63,296 bases of DNA. Origin: Pseudomonas costantinii. GTDB taxonomy: Bacteria > Pseudomonadota > Gammaproteobacteria > Pseudomonadales > Pseudomonadaceae. Where the stretch lies: assembly GCF_001870435.1 (NCBI RefSeq), contig NZ_MDDR01000040.1, forward strand, positions 1-63,296, given 5' to 3'. Below the pieces are notes generated by a model that worked only from the letters and a program-made list of their open reading frames with translations, was not told where the DNA came from and ran no database searches. Positions 21,068 through 28,746 of the stretch are shown here, one piece after another (positions within the stretch are counted from its first letter, which is position 1; each line of letters opens with the position of its first letter). The position numbers and the translations under genes were made by a program.

Positions 21068-21619
21068 ATGACGGAACAAGTATCCACAGGCAGGTGCGAC
21101 TCACCACTTCTCCAGGCATTCGTCGACAATCGAATGATTCTGGTGAAGATCGCGGCACGTATTACCGGCTGTCGCTCCCGCGCTGAAGACGTGGTGCAGG
21201 ACGCCTACTTCCGATTGCAATCGGCGCCGACGATCACGTCATCGTTCAAGGCCCAGCTCAGTTATCTGTTCCAAATCGTGCGTAACCTGGCGATCGATCA
21301 CTACCGCAAGCAGGCCCTGGAGCTCAAATACTCCGGGACGGAAGAGGAAGGCTTGAATGTGGTCATTCACGGCGCTTCACCGGAAACCTCGCACATCAAC
21401 TTCAGCACCCTGGAAAACATTGCCGACGCCTTGACGGAGTTGCCCCAGCGCACCCGCTACGCGTTCGAGATGTATCGCCTGCACGGCGTGCCGCAAAAGG
21501 ACATCGCCAAGGAACTGGGCGTGTCGCCGACCCTGGTGAATTTCATGATTCGCGATGCACTGGTACATTGCCGCAAGGTGTCGGGCAGCCACAGCGATAC
21601 GTTTGCGCGTCGGGTCTGA
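21068..21619 (+). CDS. pvdS: Extracytoplasmic-function sigma factor PvdS
   Basis: 183 residues, the family's usual size, with region 2 (QDAYFRLQSAP, LSYLFQIVRNLAIDHYRKQ) and region 4 (LPQRTRYAFEMYRLHGVPQKDIAKELGVSP). The ATG at 21068 is preferred over an in-frame GTG at 21059 because AAGGTG sits six bases before it and because known PvdS proteins begin M(S/T)EQ. PvdS directs RNA polymerase to iron-starvation boxes. Two such boxes flank it here, ahead of pvdG-pvdL and ahead of the acetyltransferase gene. A Fur-box promoter lies about 80 bases upstream. A strong hairpin follows the stop codon. Confidence 0.96.
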   Translation: MTEQVSTGRCDSPLLQAFVDNRMILVKIAARITGCRSRAEDVVQDAYFRLQSAPTITSSFKAQLSYLFQIVRNLAIDHYRKQALELKYSGTEEEGLNVVIHGASPETSHINFSTLENIADALTELPQRTRYAFEMYRLHGVPQKDIAKELGVSPTLVNFMIRDALVHCRKVSGSHSDTFARRV

Positions 21620-21625
21620 CCGCAG

Positions 21626-21656
21626 GCTGATCGTTCCCAAGGTGGGAACGATCAGC
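21626..21656. terminator. Hairpin between convergent pvdS and pvdY, likely bidirectional terminator
   Basis: A perfect inverted repeat with 13-base arms (GCTGATCGTTCCC / GGGAACGATCAGC) lies between the two convergent stop codons. There is no T-run, so the intrinsic termination strength is uncertain; the GATCGTTCCC sequence is also the end motif of a common Pseudomonas repeat seen at 55294-55408. Confidence 0.5.
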
Positions 21657-21662
21657 GGCGTG

Positions 21663-22676
21663 TCACACTAATCCACAGCGCTCAAAAAACCGCTCCCGCC
21701 CCAGAATCATCAGCGCTGCGCGCTTGTGGGGGAAGTCGAACTCCTTCTCGCAGTGAAAGCACTGGTTCTGCATATGGCCGATCATCTTCGCGTTGTCGGC
21801 GCGGGGCTCAGCCACCACACGCTGGGTGCGCGGGTCGTCCAGAAACAAATAGTGCACCAGCGCCGATAACCAGCTGGCAACCTTGTGTGGACCACGGTGA
21901 TGCTCCTCCCCGACCAGCATGTGAATGCCACGGTCATAATCACCGGCGTCGTAGAACGGCGCGATCCGGTCCTCCTTGGCCCAATAGGCTTCGAAGTAGG
22001 CGAAGGGTTCATCGTCAAAACAGCCGATCAGCGTCAGGGCATGCGGGTCGGCTTCCAGTTTGTCCAGGTATTCGCGATGCTGCTCCAGGCTGCCGCTTTC
22101 CTGCCAGAAATTCGCCACTCGGGTGCTGTTCTGCCAACGATTGAAGCGGGCCAGGTCGACATCAATCTCGACGGTGCGCAGGGAAATCCACGCACCCAGG
22201 CGTGCATCAAAGCGGCGGTAGACTTCACCACGCGGCTTCGGTGCGCGGGCTGGATGGCGCTTGCCGCCGCTGATGATCATCTGCTGCGGGTAGCTACCGT
22301 TGAGGGGTTGCCCAAGCCATGGCTGGGGCAATTGCCAGAACAGGGTCCGTTCACAGCGAAACTGCCCCGTCACCTCGGTGGCCACCAACAGCCCGCTGCG
22401 CAGCGCATCCTCAGGCACATGTTCCAGGTGCCAAACCACACGCTGGCGAGCGGGCTCTTTGACGAACAACCAGTAACAGGCGCACCACAAAGCGCGGGCG
22501 GGCGCTACGCTGTTGGCGTCCTGCAGATGCACGTGCAACTCATCACCCCGCTCAAGGCGCAAGCGAATCAGCGGCTGGCCTTCAAGGGTCAGGCTCAGGC
22601 GGCTATCGGTTTCATCGGCATTCAGGGCAGGCCCGACCGGCAACGGCAAGACGGACAAATCATTCAGACTGGACAT
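21663..22676 (-). CDS. pvdY: Hydroxyornithine acetyltransferase-like GNAT protein, PvdY/IucB type
   Basis: 337 residues. The N-terminal half is poorly conserved. The C-terminal half matches the IucB/siderophore GNAT domain, with FAYFEAYWAKEDRI, DRGIHMLVGE and a final region ending MQNQCFHCEKEFDFPHKRAA. Such enzymes acylate the hydroxylamine of N5-hydroxyornithine or N6-hydroxylysine in siderophores. A perfect TAAAT-N16-CGT box stands 40 bases upstream, which ties it to the PvdS regulon. It faces pvdS tail to tail. The name pvdY (pvdYII) follows genes in this position in other fluorescent pseudomonads; whether it acetylates or otherwise acylates hydroxyornithine cannot be told from sequence. 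Confidence 0.82.
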   Translation of the reverse strand: MSSLNDLSVLPLPVGPALNADETDSRLSLTLEGQPLIRLRLERGDELHVHLQDANSVAPARALWCACYWLFVKEPARQRVVWHLEHVPEDALRSGLLVATEVTGQFRCERTLFWQLPQPWLGQPLNGSYPQQMIISGGKRHPARAPKPRGEVYRRFDARLGAWISLRTVEIDVDLARFNRWQNSTRVANFWQESGSLEQHREYLDKLEADPHALTLIGCFDDEPFAYFEAYWAKEDRIAPFYDAGDYDRGIHMLVGEEHHRGPHKVASWLSALVHYLFLDDPRTQRVVAEPRADNAKMIGHMQNQCFHCEKEFDFPHKRAALMILGRERFFERCGLV

Positions 22677-22715
22677 AGTGGCGGCTCACGGTAATCGTCG
22701 ACAGATGAAGAAGTG

Positions 22716-22739
22716 ACGTGAGCAACGCAGGAAAATTTA
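22716..22739 (-). promoter_or_regulatory. Iron-starvation box for PvdS upstream of pvdY
   Basis: On the minus strand the sequence is TAAAT, exactly 16 bases, then CGT, a perfect match to the PvdS promoter pattern. It is preceded by GC (GCTAAAT), as in many known boxes. It lies 40 bases before the pvdY ATG and directly downstream of the neighbouring gene's stop codon. Confidence 0.82.
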
Positions 22740-22744
22740 GCCGA

Positions 22745-23542
22745 TCAAGGCGCTGTAGAGACCGACAGGACATCAATTCGATAGGGCTCGAAGATTTTCA
22801 TCATCTGGCCGCTATCCCGCAGCCCCTTGAGCAATTGGGCAAACGCCTCGCTGGTTATCGGCGCCTTCGGCCTCAGCAACGCATAGTGGTGATAGACCTG
22901 GTCGACGCGCTGGGACACCAGGAACTCCCCAGCCATCTCCGCGTTGCGCGCCATGAAATCACTCAGGTAGGAACGGGTCACCAGGGCGATATCGGCACGC
23001 CCACGCGCGACCATCAACAGGTTGCTGTCATGGGAATAGGTCAGCGTGGCGTTGAAGTGTTCGGCCATGTACTTGGGGTCGGAGTTGAAGTTGGCGAACG
23101 CGTAGTGATAGCCGCTGAACACCGCAAGACGCTTGCCGCCAAGATCAGTGAAATAGCTTTGATCGCGGCCCGGCTCACGCTGGGCGACGAAGACTTCGGC
23201 GTCTTCCAGGCCCATGTCGACACTGGTGTGGGGAATGCTCTGCCAACCCCAGTCGGGGTTTTCGAAGATCGCCATGTCGACCCGGCCTTGCTCGAAATCA
23301 CGAAAGCGACGCGGGATGGAGGTAGGCACCAGCACAAATTGGTAGTCGGTTTGCGAGGCGTTCAGGGCTTCCACCAATTGCGGAAGCAAACCGGTGTCGG
23401 CACCTTGTTCAGGGCGTACGGTATAGGGCGGAAAATGCGCGGCACCGATCCTCACCAACTGCGCAGCCGAAGCCGGCATCCACCACGCTGTGCCCAGTGC
23501 CCATAAAGTAAGTCCTGCAGCCAGCCGCCATGGCGAAAACAT
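22745..23542 (-). CDS. Periplasmic solute-binding protein, family 3 (amino-acid type), orphan
   Basis: 265 residues from the ATG at 23542; a GTG four codons earlier is also possible and neither has a strong ribosome site. A signal peptide occupies about residues 1-27 (cleavage near ASA-AQ). The rest has the family 3 pattern: an early IGAAHFPPYTV strand, VDMAIFENPDWGW and a late RADIALVTRSYL region. No permease or ATPase gene is adjacent, so it may be a stand-alone sensor-type binding protein or serve a distant transporter. The ligand is unknown. It lies between the pyoverdine and atu blocks and has no visible iron-starvation box of its own. Confidence 0.75.
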   Translation of the reverse strand: MFSPWRLAAGLTLWALGTAWWMPASAAQLVRIGAAHFPPYTVRPEQGADTGLLPQLVEALNASQTDYQFVLVPTSIPRRFRDFEQGRVDMAIFENPDWGWQSIPHTSVDMGLEDAEVFVAQREPGRDQSYFTDLGGKRLAVFSGYHYAFANFNSDPKYMAEHFNATLTYSHDSNLLMVARGRADIALVTRSYLSDFMARNAEMAGEFLVSQRVDQVYHHYALLRPKAPITSEAFAQLLKGLRDSGQMMKIFEPYRIDVLSVSTAP

Positions 23543-23635
23543 CAAGGCACACACCGTTTAACACTCTGATGGCAATAAGCTAGGCGTTTTTGTCTGGCGA
23601 GACAACTTTCCATCGGCAAATTAATAGCTTGCGCC

Positions 23636-24259
23636 TCAATCGGCCTTCAGAACCATCAGCAGGGCTTCTTCGGCCAATTGCTCCAGCGTCAGGCTGCCCT
23701 GGGCGCGGAACCAGGTGGTGGTCCAGGACAAGGCGCCGGTCAGGAAGCGTCGAGTGATAAACACGTCACCCTTGATGTAACCCGCGGCCTTGGCCTCGCC
23801 CAGCACCTGCAACCAGATGTCTTCATACACATCCCGCAGCGCCAGTACGTGGGCCTGGCCGTCGACCGACAGCGAGCGCCACTCGTACACCAACACCGCC
23901 ATCGCCTCGCCGCTGCCTCCCATGATCGACTGCAATTCGCAGCGAATCAGCGCCAGCACACGCTCGCGTACGTTGCTCGCCTCCTCAAGTGAGGCGCGCA
24001 TCAGCGCGGTGTTGTAGTGGATGGTTTCCTCCATCACCGCCCGCAGGATCTCGTCCTTGCTCTTGAAGTGATGAAAGATGCTGCCGGACTGGATGCCCAC
24101 CGCGCCGGCCAAATCACGCACGGTGGTGCGCTCGAAGCCCTTGTTACGAAACAGGTGAGCCGCGGTTTGCAGCAACTTGCCCCGGGCACTGTCGGGATCG
24201 GTCAATTGGCCGCCGTCGACCATGGTGCGCATCACCCGCAGGGCTTTTTGCTCATCCAT
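23636..24259 (-). CDS. atuR: TetR-family repressor AtuR
   Basis: 207 residues from the ATG at 24259, which has GGAGAG about five bases upstream. The N-terminal TetR helix-turn-helix is at about residues 30-75 (AAHLFRNKGFERTTVRDLA, GIQSGSIFHHFKSKDEIL). The remainder is a helical ligand domain. It is divergent from atuA, as in P. aeruginosa, where AtuR represses the terpene-utilisation genes through two inverted-repeat operators. Two copies of such an operator lie in the atuR-atuA gap here. The inducer is likely a geranyl or citronellyl derivative by analogy. Confidence 0.88.
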   Translation of the reverse strand: MDEQKALRVMRTMVDGGQLTDPDSARGKLLQTAAHLFRNKGFERTTVRDLAGAVGIQSGSIFHHFKSKDEILRAVMEETIHYNTALMRASLEEASNVRERVLALIRCELQSIMGGSGEAMAVLVYEWRSLSVDGQAHVLALRDVYEDIWLQVLGEAKAAGYIKGDVFITRRFLTGALSWTTTWFRAQGSLTLEQLAEEALLMVLKAD

Positions 24260-24316
24260 GCCTCTCTCCTTCACTTCTACTGACGTCTTGGGCGGCAATT
24301 TAGGCCGTGGCCGTCA

Positions 24317-24377
24317 CCCAAGCAAGCGCTTGGGCAAAACTTGTGTCCAGAGTTTACAAACCAAGCGCTTGCTTGGT
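24317..24377. promoter_or_regulatory. atuO: Twin AtuR operators
   Basis: CCAAGCAAGCGCTTGG occurs at 24318-24333 and again in the opposite orientation at 24361-24376, 43 bases apart. Each copy is itself nearly palindromic around AAGCGCTT. They occupy the middle of the 154-base gap between atuR and atuA, which fits the two 13-bp inverted repeats reported as AtuR sites in P. aeruginosa. Confidence 0.82.
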
Positions 24378-24413
24378 AGTCTCGATGCCAGCCATTCGGG
24401 GGAAGGATTTCTC

Positions 24414-26192
24414 ATGAGCAAGACGGTTCGTATCGGCTGCGCCAGCGCCTTCTGGGGCGACACCTGCACCGCCGCCGCCCAACTGGTGCACGGCGGCGCA
24501 CTGGATTACCTGGTGTTCGACTACCTGGCGGAAGTCACGATGTCGATCCTCGCCGGTGCGCGAATGAAAGATCCCCAGGCCGGCTACGCCACGGATTTCG
24601 TCGAAGTGCTCACGCCGCTGCTGGCCGATATCCAACACCAGGGCATCCGTGTGATCAGCAACGCGGGCGGCATCAACCCTCTCGCCTGCGCCGCCGCCCT
24701 GCAAGCGGCCTGCGACAAAGTGCAGATCCCGCTGAAAATCGCCGTGCTGTTGGGAGACGATCTGCAACCGCAGCTCAAGCAACTGCACGGCGTTACCGAT
24801 ATGTTCAACGGCACGCCTTTGCCACCGGTTTGCGTGTCTGCCAATGCCTACCTCGGTGCGCCCGGCATTGCCGCTGCGCTGAAACTAGGCGCCGATATCG
24901 TCATCACCGGCCGTGTGGTCGACAGTGCAGTGGTCAGCGCGGCGCTGGTGCATGAGTTCGAATGGTCATGGCAGGACTACGATCACCTCGCCCAAGCTGC
25001 ACTGGCCGGGCATATCATCGAATGCGGCGCACAGTGCACCGGTGGCAACTTCACCGATTGGCGTGACGTGCCGGACTACGAGCACATTGGTTTTCCCATT
25101 GTTGAAGTCAGCACCGACGGCCAGTTCACCGTTAGCAAGGTCGATGGCACTGGCGGGCTGATCAGCGAGCTCAGTGTGGCCGAACAACTGCTGTATGAAA
25201 TCGGCGACCCCCGCGCCTATTTACTGCCGGATGTAATCTGCGATTTCAGCCAGGTCAAATTGCAACAGCAAGGCAAAAATTGCGTGCGCCTGCACGGCGC
25301 CAAAGGCTCGCCGCCCACCGCTCAATACAAAGTCAGCGCGACCTACCCCGATGGGTTCCGTTGCACCGCCAGTTGCCTGATCGCCGGGATCGACGCCGTG
25401 GCCAAGGCCGATCGGGTCAGCCAGGCGATCATCAACAAGACCTCGGAACTGTTCAGCCAGCGCGGCTGGGCGCCTTACACCGAAGTGAATATTGAACTGC
25501 TCGGCAGCGAAGCCACCTACGGCGCCCACGCCAGACGCCAGGATTGTCGCGAGGTGGTGGTCAAACTCGCGGTGCGGCATCCGAGCAAACAGGCACTGGT
25601 GCTGTTCGCCCGCGAGATCGCCCAGGCGGCCACCGGCATGGCACCAGGCCTGACCGGGATCGTCGGCGGGCGGCCGACGGTGTATCCGTTGATTCGGCTG
25701 TTTTCGTTCCTGATCGATAAATCAGCCTGTGAGGGGGTGATCGACTTCCAAGGCGAGCGCCACGTCTGCGCGCTGCCAATCGCCAGTGCACTCGCCACAC
25801 CCGCAGCGCCGATTGATCCGCCCAAACCCCAAGGCCGCGCTGACGCCAATGTACCCTTGGTGAAACTGGCCGTGGCACGCTCCGGCGACAAAGGTAATCA
25901 CAGCAATATCGGGGTGATCGCCCGCCACCCCGACTACCTGCCGTGGATTGCCGAAGCGCTGACACCCGAGGTCATCGTCGACTGGATGGGCCACGTGCTC
26001 GACCCTCTGCATGGCCGCGTCGAGCGCTGGTATTTGCCCGGCAGCCACAGCCTGAATTTCCTGCTGGAAAACGCCCTCGGCGGTGGTGGTATCGCCAGCC
26101 TGCGCATCGACCCGCAAGGCAAGGCTTTCGCCCAGCAACTGCTGGAAACCCCCATCGCCGTACCGCAACACATCGCCGACTTACTCACCTAA
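24414..26192 (+). CDS. atuA: Acyclic terpene utilisation protein AtuA (DUF1446)
   Basis: 592 residues from the ATG at 24414, with GGAAGGA seven to eight bases upstream; earlier in-frame starts lie in the operator region. The first 440 residues match the DUF1446 domain (GCASAFWGDTC, ISNAGGINPLACA, ADIVITGRVVDSA, CGAQCTGGNF). A C-terminal region of about 100 residues (KLAVARSGDKGNHSNIGV) matches the AtuA-like ferredoxin-fold tail. AtuA is required for growth on citronellol and geraniol in P. aeruginosa, but its reaction is not settled. It is first in the operon, directly after the AtuR operators, and is followed 12 bases later by atuB. Confidence 0.9.
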   Translation: MSKTVRIGCASAFWGDTCTAAAQLVHGGALDYLVFDYLAEVTMSILAGARMKDPQAGYATDFVEVLTPLLADIQHQGIRVISNAGGINPLACAAALQAACDKVQIPLKIAVLLGDDLQPQLKQLHGVTDMFNGTPLPPVCVSANAYLGAPGIAAALKLGADIVITGRVVDSAVVSAALVHEFEWSWQDYDHLAQAALAGHIIECGAQCTGGNFTDWRDVPDYEHIGFPIVEVSTDGQFTVSKVDGTGGLISELSVAEQLLYEIGDPRAYLLPDVICDFSQVKLQQQGKNCVRLHGAKGSPPTAQYKVSATYPDGFRCTASCLIAGIDAVAKADRVSQAIINKTSELFSQRGWAPYTEVNIELLGSEATYGAHARRQDCREVVVKLAVRHPSKQALVLFAREIAQAATGMAPGLTGIVGGRPTVYPLIRLFSFLIDKSACEGVIDFQGERHVCALPIASALATPAAPIDPPKPQGRADANVPLVKLAVARSGDKGNHSNIGVIARHPDYLPWIAEALTPEVIVDWMGHVLDPLHGRVERWYLPGSHSLNFLLENALGGGGIASLRIDPQGKAFAQQLLETPIAVPQHIADLLT

Positions 26193-26204
26193 AGGAGTGT
26201 TGCC

Positions 26205-27077
26205 GTGGCCTTCGACTCGATCTTCAAATCCGACCTTTTTCAGGGGCAGACCGTGATTGTCACGGGTGGCGGCAGTGGTATTGGCCGTTGCACCGCCCAT
26301 GAACTGGCAGCCCTTGGCGCCCGCGTAATCCTGGTTGGGCGCAAGCCGGAAAAGCTGCAGAAGGTCGCGGCGGAAATCGCCGAAGACGGCGGCACCGCCC
26401 ATTGGCAAGCCTGTGATATTCGCGATGAAGAGGCGGTGAAGGCACTCGTCACACAGATAATCCACGAACACGGCCCGGTCCACGGCCTGGTGAATAACGC
26501 CGGCGGCCAATATCCCTCGCCGCTGGCCTCGATCAATCAAAAAGGCTTTGAAACCGTGCTGCGCACCAACTTGGTCGGCGGTTTCCTGATGGCGCGGGAA
26601 GTGTTCAACCAGTCGATGAGCAAACACGGCGGCGCTATCGTCAACATGCTCGCCGACATGTGGGGCGGCATGCCCGGCATGGGCCACTCGGGCGCAGCAC
26701 GGTCGGGCATGGACAACTTCACCAAGACCGCCGCGTTCGAATGGGGCTATGCCGGTGTGCGGGTCAACGCCGTGGCGCCGGGCTGGATTGCCTCCAGTGG
26801 CATGGACACCTACGAAGGCGCGTTCAAGGCCGTGATCCCGACCCTGCGCGAACACGTGCCGCTCAAGCGCATCGGCACCGAGTCGGAAGTCAGTGCGGCC
26901 ATCGTCTTTCTGCTCAGCCCTGCTGCCGCCTTCGTCAGCGGCAGTACCCTGCGCATCGACGGCGCCGCCAGCCTGGGCAGCCGCGCCTGGCCGCTGCACA
27001 AGGCGCAACCACCGAGCGAGCCGTTCAATGGTTTCCACCGCGCGTATTTGCCGGATGTACTCAAGGTGGAGCAATAA
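26205..27077 (+). CDS. atuB: Short-chain dehydrogenase/reductase AtuB, atypical active site
   Basis: 290 residues from a GTG start with AAGGAG eight bases upstream. The Rossmann motif TGGGSGIG is near residue 20, NNAGG near 100, and a PG motif (VAPGWI) near 188. The usual YxxxK pair is missing: the aligned segment HSGAARSGM (from residue 161) has Ser162 and Arg166 instead. The same HSGAAR pattern occurs in peroxisomal trans-2-enoyl-CoA reductase, so a CoA-ester reductase role is as plausible as the citronellol/citronellal dehydrogenase role often assigned. It is the second gene of the atu operon; three bases separate it from atuC. Confidence 0.88.
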   Translation: MAFDSIFKSDLFQGQTVIVTGGGSGIGRCTAHELAALGARVILVGRKPEKLQKVAAEIAEDGGTAHWQACDIRDEEAVKALVTQIIHEHGPVHGLVNNAGGQYPSPLASINQKGFETVLRTNLVGGFLMAREVFNQSMSKHGGAIVNMLADMWGGMPGMGHSGAARSGMDNFTKTAAFEWGYAGVRVNAVAPGWIASSGMDTYEGAFKAVIPTLREHVPLKRIGTESEVSAAIVFLLSPAAAFVSGSTLRIDGAASLGSRAWPLHKAQPPSEPFNGFHRAYLPDVLKVEQ

Positions 27078-27080
27078 ACC

Positions 27081-28697
27081 ATGCCGGTGATTGAAACGCT
27101 GATCGACGCCCACAGCCCGCAGTTCGCGCAAAACCGAGAAGCGATGCTGGCAAGCATCCAGCAACTGCGCCAGCTTGAGCAGAACCTGCTGAGCAAGGCG
27201 CAGGAAGCCAAGCCCAAATTCGACAAGCGCGGCCAACTGCTGCCCCGCGAACGCCTCAACCTGCTGCTGGACCCCGGTGCACCGTTCCTGGAGCTGGCGA
27301 GCCTGGCCGGCTACAAACTCCACGACGACAAAGACGGCAGCGCGGCCGGTGGCGGGCTGATTGCCGGCATCGGTTACGTCAGCGGTGTACGCATGCTGGT
27401 GGTGGCCAATAACAGCGCGATCAAGGGTGGGACCATTTCCCCCACCGGCCTGAAAAAATCCCTGCGCCTGCAACAGATCGCCATGGAAAACAAACTGCCG
27501 GTGGTGACCCTCGCTGAGAGCGGCGGCGCCAATCTCAATTACGCGGCGGAGATTTTCGTCGAAGGCGCACGCAGCTTCGCCAACCAAGCGCGCATGTCGG
27601 CCATGGGCTTGCCGCAGATCACCGTGGTGCACGGCTCGGCCACGGCGGGTGGGGCGTATCAGCCGGGGCTTTCAGATTACGTGGTGGTGGTGCGCGGCAA
27701 GGCCAAGCTGTTCCTCGCCGGGCCACCGTTGCTCAAAGCCGCCACCGGCGAAATCGCCACCGATGAAGCCTTGGGCGGCGCCGAAATGCACGCACAAACC
27801 GCCGGCACTGCCGAATACCTGGCGGAAGACGACGCAGACGGTGTGCGTATCGTGCGCGAAATAGTCAACCTACTGCCTTGGGATGATCGCCTGCCGCCTG
27901 TCCAGAAACGCGCTTATGCTGAGCCGTTGTACCCCATCGAGGAACTGCTGGGATTGATCCCCGTTGATCCGAAAAAGCCCTACGACGTGCGCGAAATCCT
28001 CGCGCGTCTGGCGGACGGTTCACACTTTCTTGAATTCAAAGGCGAGTTCGACGCGCACACCGTCTGCGGCCACCTGCACATCCAAGGTCGCGCCGTCGGT
28101 GTGATCGGCAATAACGGCCCCATCACGCCTAAGGGCGCGAGCAAGGCCGCGCAGTTTATCCAGCTGTGTGACCAGAGCCGCACGCCGCTGCTGTTCCTGC
28201 ACAACACCACCGGTTTCATGGTGGGTACCGAATCGGAGCAACAGGGCGTGATCAAGCACGGCGCGAAGATGATCCAGGCGGTGGCCAATGCGCGGGTGCC
28301 TAAACTCACGATTGTGGTCGGCGGCTCCTACGGCGCCGGCAACTATGCAATGTGCGGTCGTGGCCTGGACCCACGTTTTATCTTTGCCTGGCCCAACAGC
28401 CGCACGGCGGTGATGGGCGGCGCACAGGCGGGCAAGGTGTTGCGAATCGTCACCGAGGCCAAGCAACTCAAAGACGGCTTGGTGCCCGATCCCAAGGTGT
28501 TGGACATGCTGGAACAGGTCACCGCGCAGAAGCTCGATAGCCAGTCCACTGCGCTGTATGGCAGCGCCAATCTATGGGACGACGGGCTGATTGACCCTCG
28601 CGACACCCGCACGCTGCTGGGGTTTGTGCTGGATATCTGCCATGAGGCCGAAGTGCGGCAATTGCAGCCGAACAGCTTTGGTGTGGCGCGCTTCTGA
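27081..28697 (+). CDS. atuC: Geranyl-CoA carboxylase carboxyltransferase (beta) subunit AtuC
   Basis: 538 residues, the usual length for beta subunits of 3-methylcrotonyl/geranyl-CoA carboxylases. The two crotonase-like halves show GGGLIAGIGYVSGV, AESGGANL, GSATAGGAYQPGLSDYV and, in the C-terminal half, IGNNGPITPKGA and VGGSYGAGNYAM. It transfers CO2 from biotin on AtuF to geranyl-CoA. The acceptor is assigned from operon context, since the liu-type methylcrotonyl enzyme is very similar; the AtuA, AtuD and AtuE neighbours favour geranyl-CoA. The gap to atuD is 49 bases and contains a GGGAG ribosome site. Confidence 0.9.
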   Translation: MPVIETLIDAHSPQFAQNREAMLASIQQLRQLEQNLLSKAQEAKPKFDKRGQLLPRERLNLLLDPGAPFLELASLAGYKLHDDKDGSAAGGGLIAGIGYVSGVRMLVVANNSAIKGGTISPTGLKKSLRLQQIAMENKLPVVTLAESGGANLNYAAEIFVEGARSFANQARMSAMGLPQITVVHGSATAGGAYQPGLSDYVVVVRGKAKLFLAGPPLLKAATGEIATDEALGGAEMHAQTAGTAEYLAEDDADGVRIVREIVNLLPWDDRLPPVQKRAYAEPLYPIEELLGLIPVDPKKPYDVREILARLADGSHFLEFKGEFDAHTVCGHLHIQGRAVGVIGNNGPITPKGASKAAQFIQLCDQSRTPLLFLHNTTGFMVGTESEQQGVIKHGAKMIQAVANARVPKLTIVVGGSYGAGNYAMCGRGLDPRFIFAWPNSRTAVMGGAQAGKVLRIVTEAKQLKDGLVPDPKVLDMLEQVTAQKLDSQSTALYGSANLWDDGLIDPRDTRTLLGFVLDICHEAEVRQLQPNSFGVARF

Positions 28698-28746
28698 ATT
28701 TCGCCCGTGACGCTCCGCGTCGCGATAAAAAGGGAGAACAATAAAA

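Noticed and set aside
28698..28746. GTGACGCTCCGCGTC segment as another repeat copy between atuC and atuD
   Set aside because: Only about 15 bases resemble the inner part of the repeat at 55294-55408; too short to claim an element.
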